This document shows, piece after piece, positions 50,547 through 59,592 of a DNA stretch of 64,000 bases. Position 1 is the first letter of the stretch, and every line of letters starts with the position of its first letter. This DNA is from UMGS1663 sp963558185. GTDB lineage: Bacteria > Bacillota > Clostridia > TANB77 > CAG-508. Location of the stretch: contig CAUWFE010000005.1 of NCBI GenBank assembly GCA_963558185.1, positions 1 to 64,000 of the forward strand. Reading direction: 5' to 3'. Both the position numbers and the translations under genes were made by a program. The notes below the pieces were generated by a model, which was given only the letters and a program-made list of their open reading frames with translations, was not told where the DNA came from and searched no databases.

Positions 50547-50957
50547 ATGAAAAAAATTAAAAGGAATGAAGGTTTTTCTCTGGCAGATTTAGCAATTGCT
50601 ATTATAGTAATTTCTATATTTACAGGAGTAATAGCAAGTTTATATATACAAATATCATATAATACAGCAATAACTAGAATGCAGAGTGTAGCATATAACT
50701 ATGCTATACAAGCATTAGAATTAGCAGATAAATTAGATTATAGCAAAGTTGATAATTCATTAAATAATTCACTTCATCAAACGTTAAACTTAAAAGAAGG
50801 CTTTGATATAAATATGGATGTAGAAAAATATGCAAGCTCTAATAGTGGGAAAAAAGATATAATAAAAACAGTTAATGTTACAGTAAGTTATAATTTAAAA
50901 AATGAAAATTTTACAATTAATTTGGCTAAATTAAAGATAAGAGAACCAGAAAAATAG
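50547..50957 (+). CDS. minor pilin (PilV-like)
   Basis: 136 aa. Prepilin signal 'MKKIKRNEG' then 'FSLADLAIAIIVISIFTGVI'; +5 is Asp instead of Glu. The globular part is beta-rich ('KTVNVTVSYNLKNENFTINL'). GTAGGTGG precedes the ATG. It lies 3 nt after pilD. Minor pilins prime pilus assembly at the tip. Confidence 0.83.
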   Translation: MKKIKRNEGFSLADLAIAIIVISIFTGVIASLYIQISYNTAITRMQSVAYNYAIQALELADKLDYSKVDNSLNNSLHQTLNLKEGFDINMDVEKYASSNSGKKDIIKTVNVTVSYNLKNENFTINLAKLKIREPEK

Positions 50958-50976
50958 TAAATGGAAAGGGAAAAAG

Positions 50977-51417
50977 ATGCTAAAAAATAATCGAGGAGTT
51001 ACTTTATTATCATTAATTATATATATTTTAGTGTTAACAATTGTATTATCAGTACTTACTACAATAGTAACTAATTTTGACAGAAATAAAGAGTTTCTTA
51101 AAGACCAAGGAAAATATATTGGTGAACTGGATAAATTTGCATTATACTTTATTCGTGATGTAAAAAGCAACTCTTATGCTAATATAACTGCAAATCAAGT
51201 AGTTTTTAGTAATGGAGCCGTGTACAGATATGAAAAAAATGAAAAAAGTATTTATAAAGATAAAGTAAAAATTGCACATAATATAGAATATTGCAATTTT
51301 GTAAAAAAAGAAATTAAATCTGGAAATATTACTAAAATTATAATAAATGTTGATATTATTCCAACTGGTTATGATATAAATAGAAGAACAACAGATTATG
51401 TGTTAAAATATTGGTAA
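50977..51417 (+). CDS. minor pilin
   Basis: 146 aa. Leader 'MLKNNRG' then 'VTLLSLIIYILVLTIVLSVL'; +5 is Ser. The mature domain is mixed alpha/beta ('AVYRYEKNEKSIYKDKVKIA'). GGAAAGGG precedes the ATG. It is followed by pilB. Probably part of the tip complex with the previous minor pilin. Confidence 0.8.
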   Translation: MLKNNRGVTLLSLIIYILVLTIVLSVLTTIVTNFDRNKEFLKDQGKYIGELDKFALYFIRDVKSNSYANITANQVVFSNGAVYRYEKNEKSIYKDKVKIAHNIEYCNFVKKEIKSGNITKIIINVDIIPTGYDINRRTTDYVLKYW

Positions 51418-51461
51418 TTGTTGTAATATTACTATTTACGATAGTAAAGAAAGGAGTTTTT

Positions 51462-53087
51462 ATGGCTAAACAAACACAACCAATAGGTATAGAATTGGCA
51501 AAAAGAAATTTGGTAACAGAAGACGATATAAATCGTGCATTGGAGTACCAAAAAAAATATCCTAATAAAAAGTTAGGAGATATATTAAATATATTACAAA
51601 TATGTGATTCTAAAAAACTTATTACAGCTATAGGTGAAATTTTAGATGAAAAAACAATTTTATTAGAAACTGAAGATATAAAAATAAATGTTTCAGAGTA
51701 TATTTCACCAGATATAGTAAGAGAAAATAAAGCAATACCTTTTGAAGTATCAAATGGAAAAGTTAAAGTATGTTTTGCTGATACATCAAATAAACGTGCA
51801 GTAGATACAATAAGACTATTGTTATTAAATAAAGGTCTTGTTATGGAAAAATACATTACATTTGAAACAAATATAGATAGGGTATTGAATTCATTAGGTG
51901 GTTCATCACAAACAAATATAGATAATAGTAATGATATTACAGGACTAGTAGATAGTATTATAAAAACAGCAATAGAAAAAAGAGCAAGTGATATTCATAT
52001 AGAGCCATTAGAGGACCAAGTACGAATACGTTTCAGAATAGATGGAATATTAGTTACAGAAGCTATGCTAAGTAATGAAAAACAAAGTCAAATTATAGGT
52101 AGGTTAAAAGCAATTTCTAATATGCATCAAGAAAAACAAATATCACAGGATGGTAGAATTTTGCTATATCCAGACTATAATATCCGTGTATCTTCACAGA
52201 AAAATGTATATGGAGAAAAATTTGTTTTAAGACTTTTAAAGAAAAATGCAGGTATTAAACAAATATTTGATTTAGGATTTCCAAAAGATGAAAAACTACT
52301 AAAAGATTGTTTTAATAAAAGAAATAGTATAGCAATTATAGCAGCACCAACAGGAGAAGGTAAAACTACGACTTTATACAGTGTAATTGACTATTTAAAT
52401 AAGCCAGAAATAAATATTACAACAATAGAAGACCCAGTGGAAATTCGTATTCCAGGATTAAATCAAATAGAAATAGATTCTAAAACAAGTTTTGCAGATT
52501 CATTAAGAACAGTATTAAGACAAGATCCAGATATAGTATTAGTAGGAGAAATTAGAGATAATGAAACCGCAGAAATAGCAATGCAATCTGGACAAACAGG
52601 ACACTTTGTATTATCAACAATACACACAATAGATAGTGTAGAAGTTATTACAAGATTAAGAAAAATGGGAATTTCAAATTATGATATATCTAGCACATTA
52701 GCAACATCAATTTCTCAAAGATTAGTAAGGAAAGTTTGCAAACGCTGTGCAATAGAAAGAGAATTTAATGATTTTGAAAAGGAAAAAATGCAACAAATAG
52801 CACAATATTATGGAAAGACGATTGATTTTACAAATAAAAAAACATATGATATAGTCGGATGTAAAGAATGTAATTATACTGGATTTTATGATAGAATAGC
52901 AGTATTTGAAATATTATTAATAACAGAAAAAATCCGCGAAATGATTGTAAATAATGAGTCTAGTATTGAAATACGTAAACAAGCTTTAAAAGAAGGCTTT
53001 AATCCTATAGTAATGGATGGAATAAATAAAGTATTAGAGGGATATACAACACTAGATGAATTAAATCAAAAATTAGTTATTTATTAA
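51462..53087 (+). CDS. pilB: type IV pilus extension ATPase PilB
   Basis: Start at the ATG at 51462 (541 aa) after AAAGGAG; the longer frame lacks a ribosome site. The N-terminal MshEN/GspE-N domain is 'PIGIELAKRNLVTEDDINRA'. Walker A is 'APTGEGKTTTLYS' (Glu replaces the usual Ser), Walker B 'DPDIVLVGEIRD', plus His box 'LSTIHT'. The tetracysteine zinc motif is 'CKRC' and 'CKEC'. It powers pilin polymerisation. Confidence 0.95.
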   Translation: MAKQTQPIGIELAKRNLVTEDDINRALEYQKKYPNKKLGDILNILQICDSKKLITAIGEILDEKTILLETEDIKINVSEYISPDIVRENKAIPFEVSNGKVKVCFADTSNKRAVDTIRLLLLNKGLVMEKYITFETNIDRVLNSLGGSSQTNIDNSNDITGLVDSIIKTAIEKRASDIHIEPLEDQVRIRFRIDGILVTEAMLSNEKQSQIIGRLKAISNMHQEKQISQDGRILLYPDYNIRVSSQKNVYGEKFVLRLLKKNAGIKQIFDLGFPKDEKLLKDCFNKRNSIAIIAAPTGEGKTTTLYSVIDYLNKPEINITTIEDPVEIRIPGLNQIEIDSKTSFADSLRTVLRQDPDIVLVGEIRDNETAEIAMQSGQTGHFVLSTIHTIDSVEVITRLRKMGISNYDISSTLATSISQRLVRKVCKRCAIEREFNDFEKEKMQQIAQYYGKTIDFTNKKTYDIVGCKECNYTGFYDRIAVFEILLITEKIREMIVNNESSIEIRKQALKEGFNPIVMDGINKVLEGYTTLDELNQKLVIY

Positions 53088-53102
53088 GAAAGGAGTATAC
53101 AC

Positions 53103-54239
53103 GTGATAAATATAGATGAAATTTTGAAATTAGCAAAACAAAAAGATGCATCAGATGTACACTTAATTTCTGGAATAAAGCCCATGTTAAGAATTGCAAG
53201 AGATCTAATTGAAATAGAAGAAATGGATATCTTAGAAGAAGAAGACATGTATCAAGCATATGACTATTTTGTAAGAGGAAATTTGGATGAAGATGAGGTA
53301 TTTAAAGAAACAAGAAAATTAGATGCTTCTTTTGAATTTGAAGATATTAGATTAAGAGTAAATATTTCTTATTCAGATAATGTGCCAATTTTTACATTAA
53401 GATTAGTAAAAAAAGATTTACCAAAATATGAAGATTTAGGAGTACCAGATATAGTTAGAAGAATGACTTATCAACCTCAAGGGTTAATTTTAGTTACAGG
53501 AAAAACAAACTCAGGAAAAACCACAACATTAAATGCATTAATTAATGAAATAAATGAAAAACAAAATAAAAAGATATTAACACTAGAAAACCCAATAGAA
53601 TATAAACATAAATGCAAAAAATCTGTAATAGTACAAAAAGAAATAGGAAGAGGGCGTGATAGTTTATGCTTCAGTGATGGTGTAAAAAACTCATTAAGAG
53701 AAGACTGCGACATAGTAGTAGTAGGGGAAATTAGAGATAGAGAAACAATGGAAGCAGCTATAGAAACAGCAGAATCAGGACATTTAGTAATAGGAACACT
53801 TCATACAAAGTCATGTGCTGAAACAATAGATAGAATGATAAACTTTTATGATATTTCAGATCAACAGAGTGTTAAATATTTAATTGCATCATTACTAAAA
53901 CTAGTAATATCACAAAGGTTATTAAAAGGAAGAAATGGTAAATTAGTATTAGTACCAGAAGTTATGGTAGTAGATAATATAATAGCTGGAATTATAAGAA
54001 AACAAAAAATAAGTGTATCTGAAATTGAAGATGCAATACAAAGTAATTTAGAAAAAGGTAGTATAGGATTAATAAATTCTTTAGCAGAATTATTTGTAAA
54101 TGACCAAATTACTTTAGAACAAGCAAAATCACAAATAGAAGAAAAGAATTTAGAAATATTAAACAGAACTATTATGCAACTAAAGATAAAAAAGGAAAAT
54201 GGAAATAAGAATATTATGAATGGATATATGCACAATTAG
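53103..54239 (+). CDS. pilT: type IV pilus retraction ATPase PilT
   Basis: 378 aa from a GTG after AAAGGAG. 'DASDVHLISGIKPMLRI' is the PilT start, Walker A 'TGKTNSGKTTTL', and Walker B with the Asp/His boxes 'DIVVVGEIRDRETMEAAIET', 'AESGHLVIGTLHT'. The ATPase depolymerises pili, so twitching or DNA uptake is possible. It sits between pilB and pilC. Confidence 0.95.
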   Translation: MINIDEILKLAKQKDASDVHLISGIKPMLRIARDLIEIEEMDILEEEDMYQAYDYFVRGNLDEDEVFKETRKLDASFEFEDIRLRVNISYSDNVPIFTLRLVKKDLPKYEDLGVPDIVRRMTYQPQGLILVTGKTNSGKTTTLNALINEINEKQNKKILTLENPIEYKHKCKKSVIVQKEIGRGRDSLCFSDGVKNSLREDCDIVVVGEIRDRETMEAAIETAESGHLVIGTLHTKSCAETIDRMINFYDISDQQSVKYLIASLLKLVISQRLLKGRNGKLVLVPEVMVVDNIIAGIIRKQKISVSEIEDAIQSNLEKGSIGLINSLAELFVNDQITLEQAKSQIEEKNLEILNRTIMQLKIKKENGNKNIMNGYMHN

Positions 54240-54250
54240 GAGGTAAAAAG

Positions 54251-55603
54251 ATGCCAGAATATGTATATAGAGCAGTAACCGATAAAGGGCAAATTGTTCG
54301 TAATCGTGTAGAAGAAGCTAGTAAACAAGCTTTAATTAAAAAATTGAAAAAGAATGATTTAATGCCAATTGACGTTAAACAAGCATCATATGCTGCTAAA
54401 AAACAAAAAAAAGCAAGAAGAAATAGCATAGATATAGATGAAATTATGAAAACAGCTAGTACATCTAATTTATTAAATAAAAATATGAAAAAAGAAATTA
54501 GCTTTTCAGAAAAAATGAATGCAACTCTTTCAGGGACAGAAAAAATTACAAGTAGAGATTTAGTTATATTTACACAAAATTTTTATTTACTAAAAAAAGC
54601 AAATTTCAATAATATTCATGCTCTAAATACTATTATAGATAGTACAGAAAATTTGTCTTTAAAAGGGGTTTTACAAGATATTTTAGCAGGTGTCGAAGCT
54701 GGTGAATATATGTATACTACAATGGAATACTATTCTAACATTTTTCCATATATATATGTTAATATGATTAAAGTTGGAGAATTATCAGGTTCACTAACAA
54801 CTTCTTTAGAGCAAGCTGTTAAATACTTAGATGACAATAATGCTATTCTTAAAAAAGTAAAAAGAGCAATTATTCCAAATATTTTACAATTTATCGCTAT
54901 TTTTGCATTACTAATTGCAGGAACATTTTTGGCAGTTCCAGCCATTCAAGGTTTATACGAGCAAGTAGGAAGTACAGATGAATTACCAGGACCTACAATA
55001 TGGTTCTTCAATTTAGCTACAGCAGTATTCCAAGTATGGTATATACCAGTAGGATTAATAGCAATAATTGCAGCACTTATTATTTATTATATAAATACAC
55101 CAAAAGGAAGATATAACTTTGATTATTTTAAATATAGAATGCCAATTTTTGGCTCATTGATATTCTCGATGGATTTTGAAAGATTTATAAAAGCTATGTC
55201 TTTAAACTTAGATAATGGAATGAGAATTCAAGATTCATTGGAAGTTAGTAAAAATGTTGTAAAAAATTACGTGTTTTTATCTATGGTAGAAACTTCTATA
55301 AATAACATACTAATTGGTGGATCATGGATAGAACCTTTTGAAAAATCAGGATTAGCATCATCAATGATGACAGAAATGTTAAAAATAGGTATGCAAACAG
55401 ACCTTTCTGAAATGATGAAGAAATTAGTAGAATATATGAGAATGGATATTGATAATATTCTTACTAAAATAATGAAAGTATTACCAGAAATTTCATATTC
55501 TATAGTAGGAGTGGTATTAATATTCTTTGTAATAGTAGTACTTGTTCCATGTTTACAAGTATACATGGGAGGTTTCTTATTATCAGCAGGAGGAGTAGTA
55601 TAG
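54251..55603 (+). CDS. pilC: type IV pilus platform protein PilC
   Basis: 450 aa. The N-terminus 'PEYVYRAVTDKGQIVRNRVE' is the GspF/PilC start. Two GspF domains flank membrane helices near residues 215-235, 265-280 and 415-440. A long basic insertion near 50-85 is unusual. It forms the inner membrane base on which PilB and PilT act. AGGAGG precedes the ATG. Confidence 0.94.
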   Translation: MPEYVYRAVTDKGQIVRNRVEEASKQALIKKLKKNDLMPIDVKQASYAAKKQKKARRNSIDIDEIMKTASTSNLLNKNMKKEISFSEKMNATLSGTEKITSRDLVIFTQNFYLLKKANFNNIHALNTIIDSTENLSLKGVLQDILAGVEAGEYMYTTMEYYSNIFPYIYVNMIKVGELSGSLTTSLEQAVKYLDDNNAILKKVKRAIIPNILQFIAIFALLIAGTFLAVPAIQGLYEQVGSTDELPGPTIWFFNLATAVFQVWYIPVGLIAIIAALIIYYINTPKGRYNFDYFKYRMPIFGSLIFSMDFERFIKAMSLNLDNGMRIQDSLEVSKNVVKNYVFLSMVETSINNILIGGSWIEPFEKSGLASSMMTEMLKIGMQTDLSEMMKKLVEYMRMDIDNILTKIMKVLPEISYSIVGVVLIFFVIVVLVPCLQVYMGGFLLSAGGVV

Positions 55604-55629
55604 AAATAGCAAGAAAAGAGGAATAAATA

Positions 55630-56544
55630 TTGCAAATAGGAATAGATATAGGAGGAAGTCACATAGGGGCAGGCTTAGTAAATGAAAATGGAAAAATTAT
55701 AATAAAAAAAGAATGCAATTTATGTGATGATTTTAAAGATAAAGAAAATAGAAAACAAGAAATAAGGGATATTGTGATATCCCTTATTCGCAATATATTA
55801 CAAGAAGTGGGAGCACCAAAATGTGTAATAAAAAAAATAGGCATTGCATGTCCTGGTAAAATAAAAAATGGGGTAGCATATGATTTATATAATTTAAATT
55901 TAAAATCTTTAGAATTGAAAAGTGAATTAGAAGAATATTATAAAACTAATGTTACAATTCACAATGATGCAAAGTGTGCAGGCATTGCAGAAAAAAAATA
56001 TGGGTCATTACAAAAATATGAAGACTGCGTATTTCTATGTTTAGGAACTGGAATTGGAGGAGCTACTTTTCTTAATAATGAAATGCTAATTCCAGAAAAG
56101 AATGAAGGTTTTGAATATGGACATATGATTATTGAAAAAGCTGGCAGACAATGTAGATGTGGAAACTGTGGATGTTTTGAGAAATATGCATCAATGAGTG
56201 CATTTAAACAAGGTTTTATAAGTGAAGTATTAGAAAATAAAGAAGAATATATGTTTTTTACTTCTGAACAAATATTAAGTTATATATTAGAAAATAGAAA
56301 TGAACCTAAAATTCAAAATTATATAGATGAATATATAGATAATTTGATATTAGGAATTTGTAATATTTGTAAAGTAATGGAACCACAAGCAATTAGCTTA
56401 GGAGGAAGCTTTGTACATTTTCATAAAGTATTATATACAAGGCTAATTGAAAAATTAAATGAGCATAATTATAAATTTGATGTACCAGATATTGTACTTG
56501 CAACATTAGGAAATGATGCAGGGATAATAGGGGCAGTGTGTTAA
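55630..56544 (+). CDS. ROK-family sugar kinase (glucokinase-like)
   Basis: 304 aa from a TTG start after GAGGAA. 'IGIDIGGSHIGAGLVNENGK' is the ATP-binding phosphate-1 motif, and the ROK zinc signature is 'GHMIIEKAGRQCRCGNCGCF' followed by EKYAS. It would phosphorylate glucose or an amino sugar. It begins 27 nt after pilC, so it may be co-expressed with the pilus genes. Its stop abuts a MITE-like element. Confidence 0.93.
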   Translation: MQIGIDIGGSHIGAGLVNENGKIIIKKECNLCDDFKDKENRKQEIRDIVISLIRNILQEVGAPKCVIKKIGIACPGKIKNGVAYDLYNLNLKSLELKSELEEYYKTNVTIHNDAKCAGIAEKKYGSLQKYEDCVFLCLGTGIGGATFLNNEMLIPEKNEGFEYGHMIIEKAGRQCRCGNCGCFEKYASMSAFKQGFISEVLENKEEYMFFTSEQILSYILENRNEPKIQNYIDEYIDNLILGICNICKVMEPQAISLGGSFVHFHKVLYTRLIEKLNEHNYKFDVPDIVLATLGNDAGIIGAVC

Positions 56545-56788
56545 TAGATAATAGTTTTGTAAATTAATGCAAGGAATGCCTTGAAATATATGTTTTTCAT
56601 AACATTCATTAGGTTTATTACAAAATTTAAGAAATTCTAATTTATTTTATGGCACCCTTCCACTAAAGTGAACTCTTTCCATAAAATTACACAGAATTTC
56701 TAAAATTTCTCCATAAACATTCGTCATTTTATTCAAAACATATATTTCAAGGCATTCTAGCAAAAAAATAAAAAAACTTATACAGTAA
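56544..56788. repeat. near-complete MITE-like copy downstream of ROK kinase
   Basis: Starts in TAATAGATAATAG directly at the kinase stop codon and ends in a degraded right end ACTTATACAGTAAC. All internal palindromic arms are kept. Confidence 0.8.
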
Positions 56789-56875
56789 CCACAGTGTTAT
56801 AATAAATGTATAAAATATAGCAAATTTTACTAATTTATGCTATACTAATGTAAAATTAGTAAATAGTGGAGGAAA

Positions 56876-57736
56876 ATGATGATAGATTTTACCAATGCAA
56901 TAGAGGAGTTTAATGGCTATAAAGGCTCTGAAAAAAAGAAAACATTGATATATAATAATAAAAAGTATTTAGTAAAATTTCCAGATCCAATTAGAGAAAA
57001 AAATAAAAATATTTCATATATAAACAATGCTTTTTCTGAGTATGTAGGTAGTAATATATTTAAAATAGTAGGCTTCAAAACACAAAATACAATTTTAGGA
57101 AAATATGAATATAATGGCAAAGAAAAAATTGTATGTGCATGTGAAGACTTTACAGATAATGAAAATATTTTGTATGAATTTGAAAATTTAGCATTAAGTA
57201 CAAATCCAGATAAAAAAATTGATACAGAATTAAAAGATATAATTGAAGTAATAGAAACAAATAAAATGATTAATATAGAAGAAACAAAGAAAAAATTTTG
57301 GGATATGTTTATTATTGATAGCTTAATAGGTAATACAGACAGACATAATGGTAATTGGGGATTTTTGATAAATACAGAAACAAAAAAAGCAGAATTTTCA
57401 CCAATATATGATTGTGGTTCATGTTTAAATCCAATTCTTGAAGATGAACAAATAGAAAAAATGGATAAAACAGAATTAAAAAATCTAGCAATAAATTGTT
57501 ATTCTTGCATAAAAGAAGATGGTAAAAAAATAAATTATTTTACATTTATAAAACAAAGTAAAAATGTAGAATGCAATAATGCTATAAAGAGAATATTCCC
57601 ACATATTAATATGAATAAAATAGCAGAATTTATAGACAATATAGAATGCATATCTAATATAAGAAAAAAATTCTATAAAGAAATTTTAGAAAAAAGATAT
57701 AATACAATAAAAGATGTTTATGAAAATATAAAATAA
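56876..57736 (+). CDS. HipA/CtkA-like serine/threonine kinase
   Basis: 286 aa. The catalytic loop 'LIGNTDRHNGNWGFL' (about residues 156-170) and the metal-binding 'FSPIYDCGSCL' are the HipA-type kinase signature; 'KYLVKFPDPI' supplies the ATP lysine. GGAGG precedes the ATG. There is no HipB antitoxin gene beside it, so it resembles stand-alone CtkA-type kinases. An inverted repeat ACTAATTT/AAAATTAGT (about 56829-56860) lies just upstream. Target unknown. Confidence 0.85.
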   Translation: MMIDFTNAIEEFNGYKGSEKKKTLIYNNKKYLVKFPDPIREKNKNISYINNAFSEYVGSNIFKIVGFKTQNTILGKYEYNGKEKIVCACEDFTDNENILYEFENLALSTNPDKKIDTELKDIIEVIETNKMINIEETKKKFWDMFIIDSLIGNTDRHNGNWGFLINTETKKAEFSPIYDCGSCLNPILEDEQIEKMDKTELKNLAINCYSCIKEDGKKINYFTFIKQSKNVECNNAIKRIFPHINMNKIAEFIDNIECISNIRKKFYKEILEKRYNTIKDVYENIK

Positions 57737-57759
57737 ATAGAAATGAAATTGAAAATCTA

Positions 57760-57815
57760 AAAAATGGTAATATGTACTACTCATTATAAATGAGATTCTC
57801 TTATTACCATTTTTA
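57760..57815 (+). terminator. long hairpin terminator, copy 2 of a dispersed element
   Basis: AAAATGGTAATA pairs with TATTACCATTTT; inner CTCAT/ATGAG stem. About 75 bp resemble 10609-10680, including the flank TTTTTAATATTTT. Confidence 0.7.
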
Positions 57816-57970
57816 ATATTTTATAGATTTTATATCTATTGTAGTATATATAAAATTGAAAAATATATACAAAATTAATGTAATATAAATGTAATAAAAA
57901 AGTAAAAAAACAGATATAGAAAAATACTAATATATGTTGTATAATAAGAAAAAAGAAAAGGAGAAATACT

Positions 57971-59195
57971 ATGAAAAAATTAGTAAAAGAACAAAAAGGT
58001 GTAACCTTAATAGCATTAGTAGTAACAATAGTAATATTAATCATTTTAGTGGCAGTAAGTATGACAATGGTGTTAGAAAATAACGGAATATTTGAGCAAG
58101 CAAAAAAAGGAGCAAATGCAATGGCTGACGCAGAGACAAATGAGCAAAAAGGATTTAACAGTATGTCAGAGGAAATAGATAAAATATTAGTTGGAAATGC
58201 AAGTTCAGAAAATCCAAGTGAGCCAGAGGAGAAACCAAAAAAAATAGAAGATGCAAAGAATTCAGGAGAAGAATTTACAAATAATAGAAATATTTTGGAA
58301 GATTCAAAAGGAAATAGAGTAGTGATTCCTGGAGGATTTAAAATATCTTCTGATTCAGGAAATACAGTTGGACAAGGGATAGTAATTGAAGATGTAAGTG
58401 CATCAGGAGATGGAGATGTAAAAGGAAGCCAATTTGTATGGGTACCAGTTGGAAAATTTATTACTGATGATGGTACAGAAAAAAATATCAAACTAGGTAG
58501 ATACAGTTTTGACATGAAATCAGTACAATTAATACAAGATGCAAAAGACTATAAACAAAAAGTATATATTCAACGGTAATATATTAGAAGAAACCAAATT
58601 TAGAGAAGGATGTGAATATACAAAAGAAACTGCTACAGCTAAAGATTTAAGAGAATTTATTGAATCAGCAGAGTATAATGGAGGATATTACATTGCAAGA
58701 TATGAATCCACATATGCTTTAGATACAGGTACAATTGAAACTAGTAAAGCAGCATCAAAAATTTCTTCATATTTTAATTATGGACCTAACGAAAATGGAA
58801 AATTATGGAACAATATAACTCAAATAAATGCATCAAAAGTATGTATAAATACATATTTTGATGCAGATAGTGTAGAAAGTGATTTAATTAATAGTTATGC
58901 GTGGGATACAGCAAGACTATTTATCCAAGAGAGTGGAAATACAGGATATGGAAACGAAAGAATTAATAGTGAAATAGAAAATACAGGTACTAGAAATGAT
59001 GAAGTATGTAAAATAAATGATATGGGGGGAAATCTGCAAGAATATTTAACAGAAACAACAAACAATAAAAATGGAATATTGATGGGGGCACATGGATATA
59101 ACTTAAATTTTTTAAATGAATTTAATATTGATAAGAAAGATGAAAAGACAGGATTTAGAATGCTTTTATATTTAAGAGTTTCATATAAAAAATAA
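57971..59195 (+). pseudogene. prepilin with FGE/C-type-lectin-like domain, frameshifted
   Basis: After AAGGAG an ATG begins 'MKKLVKEQKG' then 'VTLIALVVTIVILIILVAVS', a prepilin signal nearly identical to that of the pilin at 49432. A linker leads to 'SQFVWVPVGKF', the start of an FGE-sulfatase/C-type-lectin fold. At the A-run near 58556-58560 the frame shifts by one. The first frame ends at 58579; the other continues as 'YIFNGNILEETKFREG', 'GGYYIARYESTYALDTG', 'NSYAWDTARLFIQ' and 'NDMGGNLQEYLTE' to 59195. Intact it would have about 410 residues and act as a pilus-presented adhesin. It could be phase-variable, a pseudogene, or an assembly error. Confidence 0.8.
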
Positions 59196-59225
59196 TATAA
59201 TAAAAGATGTTTATATAAAATAAAT

Positions 59226-59266
59226 AAAACGAAATTGCTAAAAGTTAATTTTAACAATTTCGTTTT
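59226..59266. terminator. bidirectional terminator
   Basis: AAAACGAAATTG pairs with CAATTTCGTTTT at convergent gene ends. Confidence 0.82.
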
Positions 59267-59286
59267 TTATGATAATGTAACAAAAC

Positions 59287-59580
59287 TTATTTCCTCATAT
59301 TATCACTACTTGTATTCGAAACTTTACTATTACCACATAATTTTTCATATTCCTTGCATTTAATCTTATAATCTAATTGCTGAGATAAACAACGATAATA
59401 CATATATGCTTGCTCATATTGCATCATAGGGTTAAAAAAATCATAATCATCAAGCTTACCATCTGTAAAATTCATTTGTTCAAAATTCCCATAAGGAGCA
59501 TATCCATACGGAGAAAATGCACCAGAAAATCCGCTTGCAAATCCATTCATATTAGGATTAAATTCATTATTTCTTTCCAT
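59287..59580 (-). CDS. small Tyr/Asn/Gly-rich protein, probably spore-related
   Basis: 97 aa after GGAGG. The N-terminal half is Asn/Gly/Phe/Tyr-rich ('NMNGFASGFSGAFSPYGYAP'), like coat or crust proteins; the C-terminal half is helical ('YEQAYMYYRCLSQQLDYKIK'). I do not recognise the family. It starts 12 nt after ylbJ, so it is cotranscribed with a sporulation gene, which supports but does not prove a spore-coat role. Confidence 0.7.
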   Translation of the reverse strand: MERNNEFNPNMNGFASGFSGAFSPYGYAPYGNFEQMNFTDGKLDDYDFFNPMMQYEQAYMYYRCLSQQLDYKIKCKEYEKLCGNSKVSNTSSDNMRK

Positions 59581-59592
59581 AAAAACCTCCTT

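Noticed and set aside
57784..58515. 243-codon minus-strand frame over the adhesin start
   Set aside because: It is the complement of the prepilin/adhesin gene, which has a good ribosome site and a recognisable signal; the antisense translation has no family features.
57971..59195. Diversity-generating retroelement target
   Set aside because: The lectin-like fold made me look for one, but there is no reverse transcriptase, template repeat or A-biased variable repeat in the window.
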